NCBI GenBank assembly: GCA_000499405.2
Contig: HG738140.1
Coordinates: 9,947,560-10,011,559 of the forward strand
Reading direction: 5' to 3'
Length of the DNA: 64,000 nucleotides
Source: Onchocerca volvulus
Lineage: Eukaryota; Nematoda; Chromadorea; Rhabditida; Onchocercidae
Shown: piece after piece, positions 50,821 through 62,332 of the stretch
Layout of the letters: each line of letters starts with the position of its first letter
Position numbering within the stretch: position 1 is the first letter of the stretch
Notes under the pieces: model-generated
Databases searched by the model: none
Told to the model about the DNA's origin: nothing
What the model saw: only the letters and a program-made list of their open reading frames with translations
Made by a program: the position numbers and the translations under genes

Positions 50821-52570
50821 ATTAATTATTACGGGTTTTAACGAATCCGCAATATTGCTGCACAAGAAAACAATTACCAGAAGGACCCATAGCCGAATGC
50901 ATCAGGACAATAAGCATAGTTCACTTGGAGTGATTTCCACAAATCTAGTTTATTTGAAGTGAATTCTACGCAGAACAAATAGATTAAAACTAATCAATTT
51001 AAAGTAATATGAACAAGACAGGCTGATCGGTTTGGGAGTTGGTATGGAAACTGTGGATGTAATTGTAATACACAAATTAAACCATATTAAGAAAAGACCA
51101 GAACAAATTGCTGTTGTTATTATCAATATTTCTCTGAAATCAACAGTTAATTGAATAATACAATCAGAGATATCAAATCACTAAATGATTAAATGATCAA
51201 AGGTCTTTAACCAAAGGCCTTAATCAAAAGCTTTAAATTAAATAGTATAGGAAAAGTAAAATCTTCTGATCAATACATAGATGATATTTCAATTCTTACA
51301 TCTTTTCAGACTACTCTCCCCAATCAATTCTTCCATTTGCATTATTTTGCAATCACACCATAATAATTTCTAATTATTTTTACGGAAATGCTTTCCGACC
51401 TATAAAATTATAGGGCATGGAATATTTGAGTCCTTTTTCGTATAAAGAGCAACAAATGGCGATATAAAACATGTTTTAAAATTCTCACTAGAAAAGCATA
51501 GATTTTGGTCCAGAAATCTTTACTGCATAAATTAGTATACGAAATGTCGAATGTAATATACGAAATGTATTACTTGACAAATAATTCTACATAACTAATC
51601 AATCAATCGACTTCAGATTGAAACAATAACAAGATATATTATCTTAATAAAAACGATGTCAGGAAAGATAGTACAAAAGTGCAACAAGACTATTTATATT
51701 TTTCGAAGAAAAAAGAGAAACTTTAAAAAAGAAAAACTAAAATACGATTTTTGAAGAAATACTACGAAATTCACAGTTATAAAATTTAAATTCAGAAAAT
51801 CTTATATCAAATCTTAGTCATTTGAAGAATTTCAAGCATAGATTTAGAAATAAATTCTTAAAAGTGTGGAATACAAACTCACAAAAACCCGAATCATAAG
51901 GATAGCAATTATCCGAAATGCATTTTCCAACGGGCCGCATTAAACAGGTGACAAGTGACAGGTGGGTGACAGGTGAGGGTGAGTGACCTATTTTTTCTTT
52001 GAATTAGAGCTCATAAGTAGCATTAGTTTTCAAATGATCCAAGCAAAACAATGAATAGAAGACACTAAATGATGCCATTGACAACAACAAGAAACTATCC
52101 CGATGATTCTATCACAAAGTTGATAAAACAAAATGAATTAAAGAACACAGAATGAAATTTTTCTATACATTCTAAACATTTCATAAAAGAAAAATTTGAA
52201 TTTTATGAACATTCCTATTGCAACACTGAAATAAATAGTAGTATCAGAGAAAATAGTATACTTTGTAGAAAATAAAAGTGCAGGTTAAGTCATATAATAT
52301 GAAACAAACAAATCTAAATATTCTACCTGCAAAATATATACTAAGTTTCAATTTGTAGAAACCAAATGAACTTGATTTTCAAATCCAATTATTACTGCTT
52401 TGGTCCTTCTAGAGTTGAATTTCCAGAAATTATTTATCAAACCTTTCATGTCAGTAATAATTACGAATAAGCGTATTCTTCATGAGGCTTCAAAATCAAA
52501 GAAAATCTCTAGAAATAATTTACCAAATATGAAACAACGTTTTTATGTAATTCACTTATTTCTTTCGTAA
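50821..52570. other. Intergenic between two same-strand genes
   Basis: 1.75 kb of AT-rich sequence with no exon seen on either strand. It contains the G-rich minisatellite at 51944-51989. Confidence 0.55.
51944..51989. repeat. Short G-rich minisatellite
   Basis: Five to six imperfect copies of a GTGACAGGTG-like unit in 46 bases, strongly G-biased on the plus strand and unlike the AT-rich surroundings. Confidence 0.8.
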
Positions 52571-55500
52571 TTATGAAATTCCAGCTTGTGAACCTCCGAT
52601 TTTGGGGATGAAATTTAAACCAAGTCTTGCCAATGTCATATTTTTGCGTAGTGTTATAATATCCCAGTACGAATCGTGCACGTCACATTTGACAATCCCT
52701 TGATTTACATAACGAATGTAAGTAAAAAAATCGCAGACTGCAGCTATCTGAAAAAAAAAAGATGACAAAATTCCAAAATATTGTTGTAAGGAATTGCTCT
52801 TTTAAAGTTTTCATTCTTTCAGCAATATGACCTGTAAAGCTAATTACAGTTAGAAAATGTCAAAGAGTAGGTGATAACGAATCACAGTGAGATATCAATA
52901 CAGAGAATTCAAACATGCCGAAAGTCACAACTGCAGCTGCGATTTTTGGTATGTTTGAAGGAAAAATGCAGGTACGCTTTGCCCGCAGACAAGTCTAAAT
53001 CATGGATTGCCTATCATTTCGTATACAATATGATAATATACGAGCGCCGAATGAGAAAAAATTCATTATTCGAGAATACTGATATTGGATGAGATATTCA
53101 AGAGTATTCAATATTGGATGAGGGGATAGCGATGAAATTTAATTCCTATTTGTGGCAATAAGTTAATTAGAAACTGTCTCATGCAGAACTACATTTAGGC
53201 GTGCGGAAATTAGGAAAGTCATACCATAACAGCAAGGGGTATAAACTTATATGAGTCATCGATAACAGGTCAAATAAAAATCAACTCATTCCCTACAAAA
53301 TACACAACAAAAAATATTCCACGTGATCAACAATTTATTTCTAATTAAATACTAAAAGAACAAACCCGATTTCGTGCTAAGAATGAAATATAGCACCATT
53401 CAGTACCACTGTTAACTCTCATTTTATATGGACAAAAACGTGGCACCATGGATAATGCACATGTTCTAAAATGATAATGATCAAAACAGTAACGTTGATG
53501 AAAAATATCGAATATTTATCTGCATTAAAATCTTCAGAATTTAAAAACAAAGAATTTGAAAAAAATCATGCAGAATTACATTTAGTTTTAAAGTTATCAA
53601 CGCTTGCTTAATATTATGATAAAGTGTGGGACCTACAAGTTGCTATTCCTCTACGAAATATAGCTTTAGTAAGTTTAAAACATACAACTAATGTGATAAA
53701 GATTACTGATAAAGATTACAGAAGTGTTCCAAAATGAAGGAGAAAAAAATGAGGAAGATTTAGAATTGTTATTGCATGCAGAATATATGATTTACCTGAC
53801 AGTAGGTTTTACTTCCAAAACAGCTTCCAATTCCAAAGTATTTGCCTTGATTGCATTCAAAACTTGTTCTGTTAGCTGAGAATTTACAGAGTGATTACAA
53901 ACTCATGATCCCATCCATATTTTTCTTACTAAATAATAAAGAAACAAGAAGAAGAAAAATCTCATAGAACAAATGCAAATTTTTATTGGAAGTTATGATA
54001 TCGCTAGATACTCCACTTTGATAATTCGAACATTGCTCAAGTTATCAAACTCTAAAACTTTTAGGAAAAAGACCTAGAAACTCGAAAGTAGTCGAAATTA
54101 TTTAATTTAAACTAGAAAATGAAAATTTTAAGCACTAGAACTGCATATTTACCTTAGTGCTACTAAAGTTAAGACATGAACGAATGTCTTCTGCAATGAT
54201 GCGTGATAGGAAAGGTGTATCCTCATCTACTGAAGCACCTCCTTCTCTCCACTGTGTGAATTCTTTGTGATAAATAGGATCGATCTAAATGCTAAGAAAT
54301 AATATGAATAATAACTAAAATTTCAAAAAATAATTGAAAAAATATGCATTTAGAAAAAGGCTAACGATTTTCTATTATAATTCTCAGTATCAATAGTTAT
54401 GACAGTGCGACAGTAATAGTAATCTTTTTAATTGAAAAAATTAAGAAATAATTATACTTAAAATAGCAAAAAGAGACTGTAAAATTATAATGCAAATGAT
54501 TAATACTTCAGATACTAGTTCGCGTTCTTCGCTTTGTGATGATGTTGAATCCCGTCCCGAGGATGGCAAAGTATAACTTTTACGGCTATTTGCAGAACTA
54601 TGTCGTTCTTTCCGTCCTGTAAATAAAAAACTCTTTTTTTTGCCTCAATAATTCGACTATATACGATTATTAAACTTAAAATTAACAGAATTTTGTACTT
54701 AATTATTATATTAACAGAATTTTATACTTAATTACTAAATTTAACAGAATTTTGTACTTAATTATTATATTTATTAAAAAAACTTTCCAAAATTGAAGGA
54801 CGCACTCATCCAACATTATAAAGTTCTCAGTTTATGATTGAGCAAAATTTTTCAATAGTAAATGAAATTCAAGGAAGTAAAGCCCGAAGTCGAAATAAAA
54901 TCCGAAAAATAGGCAGAACTTCTAAATGAAGCTTTACGTTTCATTGATTTTTGTAATGATGTGAGCACAGTCTTTATAATATAAAGCAATTACATATCTT
55001 ACAAAATGAAGAAAAAGGAAGCAAAGAAATGGATAGATTGACGGTTGGTAATAAAAACAGATCTTTTGATGACAGTCTACATCCTCGTCAAATAAGAAAT
55101 TCGCAAACTTACGTGTGTTACCGAGAAACCTTGAAGCTAAGCCAGTTCGCTGAGGTGTTACATTAGTCAAATGAGTTATTTGCGACGAGGAGGATATCGG
55201 TGATTTTACGACAACTTTTAAAGCTTCAACTTCAGCGATCAACATGTCAACCTGGGAATAAAATGCATTCATGAAATTCAAATAACTTACATTGCAAAAA
55301 ATTTCTAACATTTAAAAGATTACGCGAAATTTTAAAACGACTAAAATAAATAGCGAAGTATATGAACAGAAAAAAGAAAGAAAAATATCATATATATTAG
55401 GTAAAATTCATTAGATAATAAAAAGAATGAAGAATAGAATGAGGCTTCATATACTTTCAAATGACTTTCAGCAAGTAATTTCTCTGCCTTAGCTCGTCGA

Positions 55501-57087
55501 CTTTCAGCATCATCAACCATTCGATAGGCTTCCTGAAAAAAAAACTGATAGCTGATAACATTTAAAAATGATCATAAAAATTTCCAATTATTTGAATGGC
55601 CAAAGGCTTTTATTTATAATCAGCAATGCGTATCATTCACATCACTAACAGAGCCCAAAGTTTCGAAATTTCGCTTTTAATCTTGAACTATAATCGGAAA
55701 GTCCGGTAAAAATAATTAATTTTCACGATTGGAAGAAAATAGGGAGACTGGATATTAGCTTTCTAACTACTGCGTTTTATTTGAAACTTCGGCACTGAAA
55801 TTAGCGGAAATTACCAACCCAAAATATAATTTGGATAGCATTGCAAATAACAACAATATACAACACTGACACAACAAAATTAGCTTTTGTTTCCTTTTAT
55901 CAGTTTCCTTATTCTCTTTTTTCCCTAATCTAATTATATGCCTAGGGCTTCATAGATTTTTATATTTTTGATAATAACAAATAGTGAATGATAAGTTCTA
56001 ATCGATAAATACATTAAAGCCATAGCAGCGACTTCTGAACAAGAATTAAAATAATTAGCAACAAGAACCTTTTATGTTATATACAAGCAAGAGTCACTGA
56101 AGAGAAAAATGACTCTTGCTAATTCTTCTCAAAAAGCCAAAGTGAGGCATCTTCGATCTTCATATCTCATAGCATAACGAATGATTTGATCAGTACCTTC
56201 TTCATAGTTTCCTGCTGATCCACCACTTATTGAAAAAAAATAAAAAAGCACCTGAAAGAGTTTCTCGGTCAGCTCCTGCACTTCAGAATCTACCTGATTC
56301 TGCAATTCACTCAGCTGTGTACATTTCGCTTCTTTTTCAGCGATTGAATTTCGGGCAGCATCCAATTCTTGTTCGAGCCGAATGATTCGATCAGCATCTT
56401 CATAGTTTCCTCCTAATCCATCACTTGTTGATGATGATACACTTTCACTGTAAAATTATCGCTAACTGAATGGGAATCTTCAATTGATTATAGTAAGGGC
56501 TGATAACATTGAAAAGAGTAGCAACAATAACAATGATCAGAAATCAGATTAGCTTCTTTTTTAACTCACAAGTTTTAATGTACGCTGAGATAAATTCGAA
56601 TTTTAAACGACATACTTCTTTATCTATGACACGGAAATCTCCCCAACTTAAATCCTATAAAAGTTATCATTCTATCACAACAATATCATATTTTAGAAGA
56701 AAAAAAATAAAAGAAATTACAGAAAAGATTTTTTTAAATGATGGAATGTACGCAATTTCCTGATTGAATATTGTGAAACTAATTTTTGTTAGCACTATTT
56801 GCAATTTTTGGAGATATCATTCAATAAATCACTAACAAGAACGATTACTAGTGATTAGTGATAATCTTTAGAGTCATCAAAACAAACCATGATCTAATAC
56901 TGATTAAAAATGACAAATATTGGCTCAGAAAAAAGATATTTTTGGTCATGAAATCAATGCAATTTGAATTTTTTAAATAAATCAATAGGTTGAACAAAAT
57001 TACATACCGTGAAGAGATATTAGGCGATTCGGATGGAACTAGATTAATGCATGAAGCAAGTGTATCGACACTTCTCGATGACTGCAT
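52571..57087 (-). CDS. Rab guanine-nucleotide exchange factor, Rabin8/GRAB (Sec2) family
   Basis: Nine exons (minus): 57087-57008, 56447-56252, 55532-55455, 55251-55113, 54616-54507, 54284-54153, 53875-53796, 53465-53366 and 52747-52571. All phases agree over 1,092 bases, giving 363 residues (human GRAB is about 382). Residues about 40-120 are the Sec2 coiled coil that binds the Rab: SELQNQVDSEVQELTEKLFQ joined to EAYRMVDDAESRRAKAEKLL. A Ser-rich linker follows (LPSSGRDSTSSQSEERE). The conserved C-terminal module has CALSMVPRFCPYKMRV, then IAAVCDFFTYIRYV and LRKNMTLARLG, as in vertebrate RAB3IP/RAB3IL1. The family loads GTP on Rab8/Rab3-type Rabs and works in exocytosis and ciliogenesis. The ATG at 57087 lies four bases after a TCAG acceptor. 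A degenerate copy of exon 2 lies in intron 2. Confidence 0.92.
54682..54770. repeat. Tandem repeat, 29-30 base unit, three copies
   Basis: TTAACAGAATTTTrTACTTA followed by ATTAyTAwAT is repeated from 54682, 54711 and 54741. It lies inside an intron of the Rab exchange-factor gene. Confidence 0.85.
56129..56240 (-). pseudogene. Degenerate duplicate of exon 2 of the Rab exchange-factor gene
   Basis: On the minus strand the frame reads ISGGSAGNYEEGTDQIIRY, clearly parallel to the exon 2 segment STSDGLGGNYEDADRIIRL. It then departs from the exon and reaches a stop at 56129. It lies just downstream of the exon 2 donor (56251/56250), inside intron 2. It lacks the coiled-coil part, so inclusion would truncate the protein before its catalytic region is complete. 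Confidence 0.65.
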
Positions 57088-57096
57088 CACACTGAT
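57088..57096 (-). promoter_or_regulatory. Putative spliced-leader acceptor of the Rab exchange-factor gene
   Basis: GAATCAG ends at 57092 on the minus strand, four bases before the ATG at 57087. The adjacent TCCTAG is an alternative acceptor a few bases upstream. Confidence 0.4.
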
Positions 57097-57109
57097 TCTA
57101 CTAGGATAA

Positions 57110-57985
57110 ATGAATGGAATCGTGCCGAATGAAGAGGAATTAACGACTTTTCCAGATCACGAGGTTGTGCAATTTTTCTTCAATCCGATTCATATCCTTA
57201 AATGACTACTATACAAATAAAATGCACGGAATTTAGATTGAGAATTTTACGAGAAAAGACAGATTCAAATAATTGGTTAAAAATATAGATGATTTTTAGT
57301 CATCTCATCAACGGTAAACGGCACACCGCCCTAAAAATTTGGATAGTCTAATGATATGTAAAGCTAGATAAAAAATCAAAATTTGTTCTAACTCTTCCAA
57401 AAAAAGTTAATAAAATGGATAATTTTAACTGGAAGATAAAATGATCAAAAGAGCGACTCTTCAAGCAAGAAGAATAAAATTCAATATTAAAACTAGTCTC
57501 TGGATTCTTGAACAATTGACTTGTGATTGCTGGATGCTTGTGCTTTCTGAAAATGGGTCAAATGAAAACAGATCAAATGGAATACCGGCCCATTAATTTT
57601 GGTTGTATTCTTAGTTACAAGAAAAAAAGAAATTAATAATTATAAGAAACTGATTATTTTATAAGCGCTGAATTACACAGAGTCGAAAGTATTTACACTG
57701 ATTATGTCAGTCTTAGTTGACCTTTCTATCTTGAATTAGTTTAGCCTTTTACTTCTGTCCACCAGGTTATTTTTAAAGAAAAAAAAAAAAAAAAAGCTTT
57801 AAATGATCGAATCAACATCAAATGTTTTGAAGATACTTCATTCATCCACTTGGCAAATAAAACATATGTATACATATACAAGTATCGGAAAAATCGAAAT
57901 ATTTTTTGAAATATAGATATTTTCAAACAATAAAAAATTTTTGTAGCATAGAAATATCGTTGTATGGTCAAACTTTAACCTTTAC
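57110..57985. other. Intergenic, nothing recognised
   Basis: AT-rich sequence with a poly-A tract near 57780-57795. No exon or repeat recognised. Confidence 0.4.
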
Positions 57986-57989
57986 GATA

Positions 57990-58400
57990 TAATCAACATA
58001 TTGTAAATTGGTTGTGCTTTGATGATATGTTGTGAATTATCTCTCTTTGTGCTATAAGCTGACATGTTGTAAATTGTACAAGGGTTCACATGTAATGGAC
58101 AACTTCACTATAAAAAAGTTCTTGTCTGCAAGGGTCATTCATTTTCATCAAGTCCTTTGCTCTGACCAATCAGGAATTCAATTCTCTCATTCAATTCCTT
58201 TACTTTCATCGGTATTTGACTAGCGGCGCTTTCCAAACCTCAAATTCTATCAATTTCCCATAATTCCCTTTCTATCAAAGCGATGCACAAATTATCGGTG
58301 ATATTATCGATATTCCCAATTCATTGTCTATCATAGTTGTGGCAAATAAAATTCATCATGTCAAAGATTTCATTACACAACAAATCATTTATCATTCCCC
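57990..58400 (+). repeat. LTR-like dispersed repeat, copy 2
   Basis: Plus-strand counterpart of 25545-26010. Three ACATrTTGTrAATT units (about 57997-58075), TTCACATGTAATGGACAACTT, then CTATAAAAAAG, TCCTTTGCTCTGACC, CGGCGCTTTCCAAACC, ATTATCGATATT and GCAAATAAAATTCATCAT follow in the same order as in copy 1. The TATA box with upstream short repeats is what suggests a solo LTR. No coding sequence belongs to it. Confidence 0.7.
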
Positions 58401-60777
58401 AAATTTTATTTCCCCGAAACCAGGTACGCAGAAGTTTTAAACGTGTACTCCGTGTATATATCAACTAATCTTATGAAAGTTGTATGAAACATAACTATCA
58501 TACAGCAAAGCATTAAGATTTAATTTATATTACTTCGTAGAGCATGTATTTCAAAGAACTATTGAAAAAAAACTGAATAATCAAGAATAATTCATGACAG
58601 AAGATTTGATTTTAGTAATTAAACATGTAATTCAGAAATTTATCAAACAGTGAAGAAAAAAAATTTCAGATCATTTTCTAAATTTTTCTTCCCTTAGTCC
58701 AATAATTTCAGAAAAAGAATTTCGAAAAGTTTATGCGAAATGTTGCAAAAAGCAAAAGTTTTTGAAAAATTTTTTATTATAAAATTATGTTATAATTTCT
58801 TATTCATCGAGTGGAATCAAATAGTGGCGACTAATTTTATTTCAATGATAAGCTCCAAATGATATGTTATGAAAAATGCAAAAGTTGGCATGGAAAAAGC
58901 AGTAAAAGTAGGCCAAATAAGAGTCACTGATATTGTGATTTATTTGAATGATACTATTATCATATGCTATCTTTTATCAATAAAATAAGTTAAGCTGGAA
59001 AGGATAAGTGATGAATCAAAATTACTGTGTTTCCGATGAACTAAATTACTAATCAATGAATATTTTCGGTAGAAGTAAGAAACGAGGTAATGCGTTAAGA
59101 ATAAAAATTAATAAATAATGTTCTCAAAAACTTAAGGAGAAGATGGAAAGATAAGAAAGGACCAAGTAATGCTTCATCAATATTTATCATGCCATTTTAA
59201 TTCATACGATTTTCCGAAAACAATAAATTTAGGATCGCGAATTGACTCGGAATACTCGGAATCTTTAGAAAATAATCAAAGGCAAAACCTTACTGCATAT
59301 GAGTCCTTATATTATTCCCAGCAAAATCAAAAAATCCTATAACAGATAACTTTGGAAAAATGTTTACGAAATATCTCAAGCAAAAAAAAAAAATAACAAA
59401 TGCGAGACAGACAGGTCAATGGAAATAATTGAATTAAGTAATGAAAATAGAAATGATCAGATAGGATAACCTAATATCAAGCTATTCTACAATAATATGG
59501 ATGATCCAACCATCGAAAAACGATTTCGGTTTTAAGCACTGGTTTGGGAAACGTAATAATAACAGTAACATTTAAGTTATTCTAATCAAAATATGAAAAA
59601 AAAATTTGAAATAGTGCATGAGATGCTAGAAGGCATTCGAAAATATATTTGAACTGTTCTCAATTTCTAAAATTTTAAAAAGTTTTAAATTTTCAATCCA
59701 ACTAATCGAAAAGCTATTCTTTTTGCATGTTTTAGAATGCGTAAACTATAACATCTATATCCCGCATTATAAATTAAAACACTCTGGAAGAAAAGGAACA
59801 TCCACCTCAATTACATCACAATATATGGATCTATTTTAAGGACAGCTGTGAAGAGTTAAAACTTCATTCTCTCTTTACACTCTTTCTTACTGTCCTCTGA
59901 AAGACGATGACAAAGTCCTGAGGACGAACAAAGTATAGAATGGATTATAGATAGATAGCAATAGTAAGGAAAGGGAGTTCCTCAACAATCATTTCAAAAT
60001 TTTATAAATACGTTTACGATAAGATAAGGAGAGTATTTATAAGAGAAAAATGTTTCGGATATATAAACGATATCATTATTTGGTTAAATGTCAGTATTAA
60101 GTTTTTTTAAATGAATTGATACGAACACAGATTCAATATGATACGATCATGATGAATCATCCTGTTTTACTTATATTGGTAATACCGCCGTATATTTTTA
60201 TTTTCTTATTTAATTTCTGAAATTATTTAACCTTCTGAGAGAGAAAAAAATATATGTTAGGACCATAAAGTAATAGAATTTCAGGTCAAATAGTTAAGAA
60301 AAATGATCGGTCGGATTACATCCCTTAATGTGCATTAATATTATAGAAAATATTATAGTAATATTAATACCAACATATTTGCTTGGATGAGATTAGAAAG
60401 CCCGACCTACTTTATTTTAGTTATTTTTTGATCTGAAAATGCTATCAGCTGAACAATTTCATCGTGCTTTAGTAACGGTAGTGATAATAAAATATTCTGA
60501 AGTGCTATTACCATTTCCGATATGTACCACGAAATCATATCATATCATACTTAGTGCTAACATCACAATAATTATGTACAGTGACAAATAAGCGAGTATT
60601 ATGCGAGTAAAATTAAAAAAAAAAAATATTCAAAGTTAAAATGTCAAAGGTCAGTACAATGGCAATTTAGTGATTTATTTTAATATGTAAATGTATTGCA
60701 ATCATTCTTGCTCATTTATATAGATTCAAAAAATTGAAATCTAAGTGACTTTACGCAAATTTCCGAATGCTCAAAGC
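58401..60777. other. Intergenic, upstream of the secreted-protein gene
   Basis: About 2.4 kb of AT-rich sequence with no supported exon or repeat. The right-hand part must hold the promoter of the gene at 60824. Confidence 0.45.
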
Positions 60778-60786
60778 TATATAAAG
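60778..60786 (+). promoter_or_regulatory. TATA box of the secreted-protein gene
   Basis: TATATAAAG lies 38 bases before the ATG at 60824. This leaves room for a transcription start about 25-30 bases downstream of the box and a very short leader. No splice acceptor is placed as at the other genes, so this gene probably uses its own 5' end. Confidence 0.65.
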
Positions 60787-60823
60787 AATTCTGGAAAAAG
60801 ACAATTCACTTTTATTACCTAAA

Positions 60824-62259
60824 ATGTTGAAATTGGTCAGCATTGCGGCTTTCTTTGCTACTGTTGTTGTTGTTTATAGCAAAGAAATAATCTGGGATTG
60901 CTATGGAGATTATGAGGAATGCGTTGCAGAAAGCAGCAAGATGGATCACGTTGACGTGAATAACGTTGAATCTCGTAATATTATAGAATTCTGTTCTGAT
61001 CATACACAAAATATTCTTCCATGTCTAGCTACAAAAGTAATTAATAACTATAAACTTTATCAATGAAAAACTTCCTAGAATATTTCAATCTTATTTTTGC
61101 AAAACATTCATTGATAATGCCTTCTGAAAAAGAGTAGAAAAGTTTTGTTTTTAGTTGAAAGTAATTGGAATTCTCCAAATACCTTTGAGAAAACTTTTTA
61201 TATTCTATAGTGATGAAATTATAATTAAATAATGAAAATGATGGCGGAAAAAGCGTATTTCCTTACAATCAATATGCTTTTTTTTTTTAGAAACTAAACT
61301 TTTCAGTTGGGTCTAATAAAAAGTATGTCGGTATCGATGTTCTCACTTCTCCTTACTATATGCGAAGCAGAAACTCGAAACAACAGACCAGCTGCTACCG
61401 TAATTTTTCTTTTAAAATAATATAATCAAATTTGAATTAATATGAATTGATGTATTGTCAAACATGTTTGCAATAAAAGAATTGTTCTCTTATTTTGAAA
61501 TCGTTAAAACATCGAAATCAATTTTTTGCATTGAAATTCTTTTGCTACTTGACGAAAAATGTATCGAATAGAAGAAATTGGTACAAAACAGTGCTCATTT
61601 CATTTTACATTCACTATTCGACTTTATTTGTATTCCTCACTGATAATAAAAATATAATTTAAGAACAATGATAAAAAAATATATCAATCATATTAAATGC
61701 TTTAGAATTATTCGGCAGAAAAAAGAGTCTTCATAATCCTAAATTCACTCGCCGTTCGATTTGAGAAAGGAGAATCTGAAGTTGCAGTTGCATTAATTCA
61801 TTAATTTCTAGGAAGTGCAGCAAATTTTAAAACATCTGGCGCGACTGTATGCATACTTTTGTGCTTATTCAAATGTCATCGATTTACGCTACAATAAAGA
61901 ATGCTTTCGGTATTCACTAATTTCTTCTTTTTCTCAAAATTGAAGAAATTATTAATTCAGTATTTTATGTTTGATTATTCCCACTGCCCTATCAATACTA
62001 TAAAATAGTGATACGAATAATCTATTAACTTTGCAGATATCTGAAGAAGCGCTGTATTCTGAATAAACCAGATGACAGCTGCATATTCCATCACTGCGGG
62101 GAAAAAAATCTCAATTTGTCAGAATCTTCTCCATTCATTCAGCAGCATAAAACAACAATAATCAATCAGCTGAATCAATCAGCAACCTTCAAGAACTATC
62201 ATCATCGAATTACCACTATTTTTACTGTAATAATAACCTTCATAAGTATGATCCAATGA
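60824..62259 (+). CDS. Cysteine-rich secreted or GPI-anchored protein, four exons
   Basis: Exons are 60824-61036, 61307-61399, 61812-61909 and 62037-62259, a total of 627 bases or 208 residues, with phases matching. The N-terminus MLKLVSIAAFFATVVVVYS is a clear signal peptide. The mature chain has ten cysteines, in the contexts DCYG, EECV, EFCS, LPCL, TICE, YFCA, KECF, KRCIL, DSCIF and HHCGE. The last 17 residues (ITTIFTVIITFISMIQ after an Arg) are hydrophobic and end the protein, as in a GPI-anchor signal. Exon 2 is the least certain: it is symmetrical (phase 0 at both ends) and hydrophobic, so skipping it would leave the frame intact. Spacing of the cysteines recalls nematode DUF19-like extracellular domains, but I cannot assign the family. 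A TATA box precedes it, and AATAAA follows at 62327. Confidence 0.72.
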
Positions 62260-62326
62260 CGCAAATGTCTATCCCACAGTAACTTTCAGATTTGTGCAAA
62301 AGATGTAACGAAAAATTTTGAGAAAA

Positions 62327-62332
62327 ATAAAA
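62327..62332 (+). terminator. Polyadenylation signal of the secreted-protein gene
   Basis: AATAAA 68 bases after the stop codon at 62259. Confidence 0.5.

Noticed and set aside
52890..53010. A minus-strand open stretch with KIAAAVVTF resembling the start of the last Rab exchange-factor exon
   Set aside because: Its phase does not fit the preceding exon, and the true exon (53465-53366, with CALSMVPRFCPYKM) fits perfectly both in phase and in family alignment. The resemblance is taken as chance.
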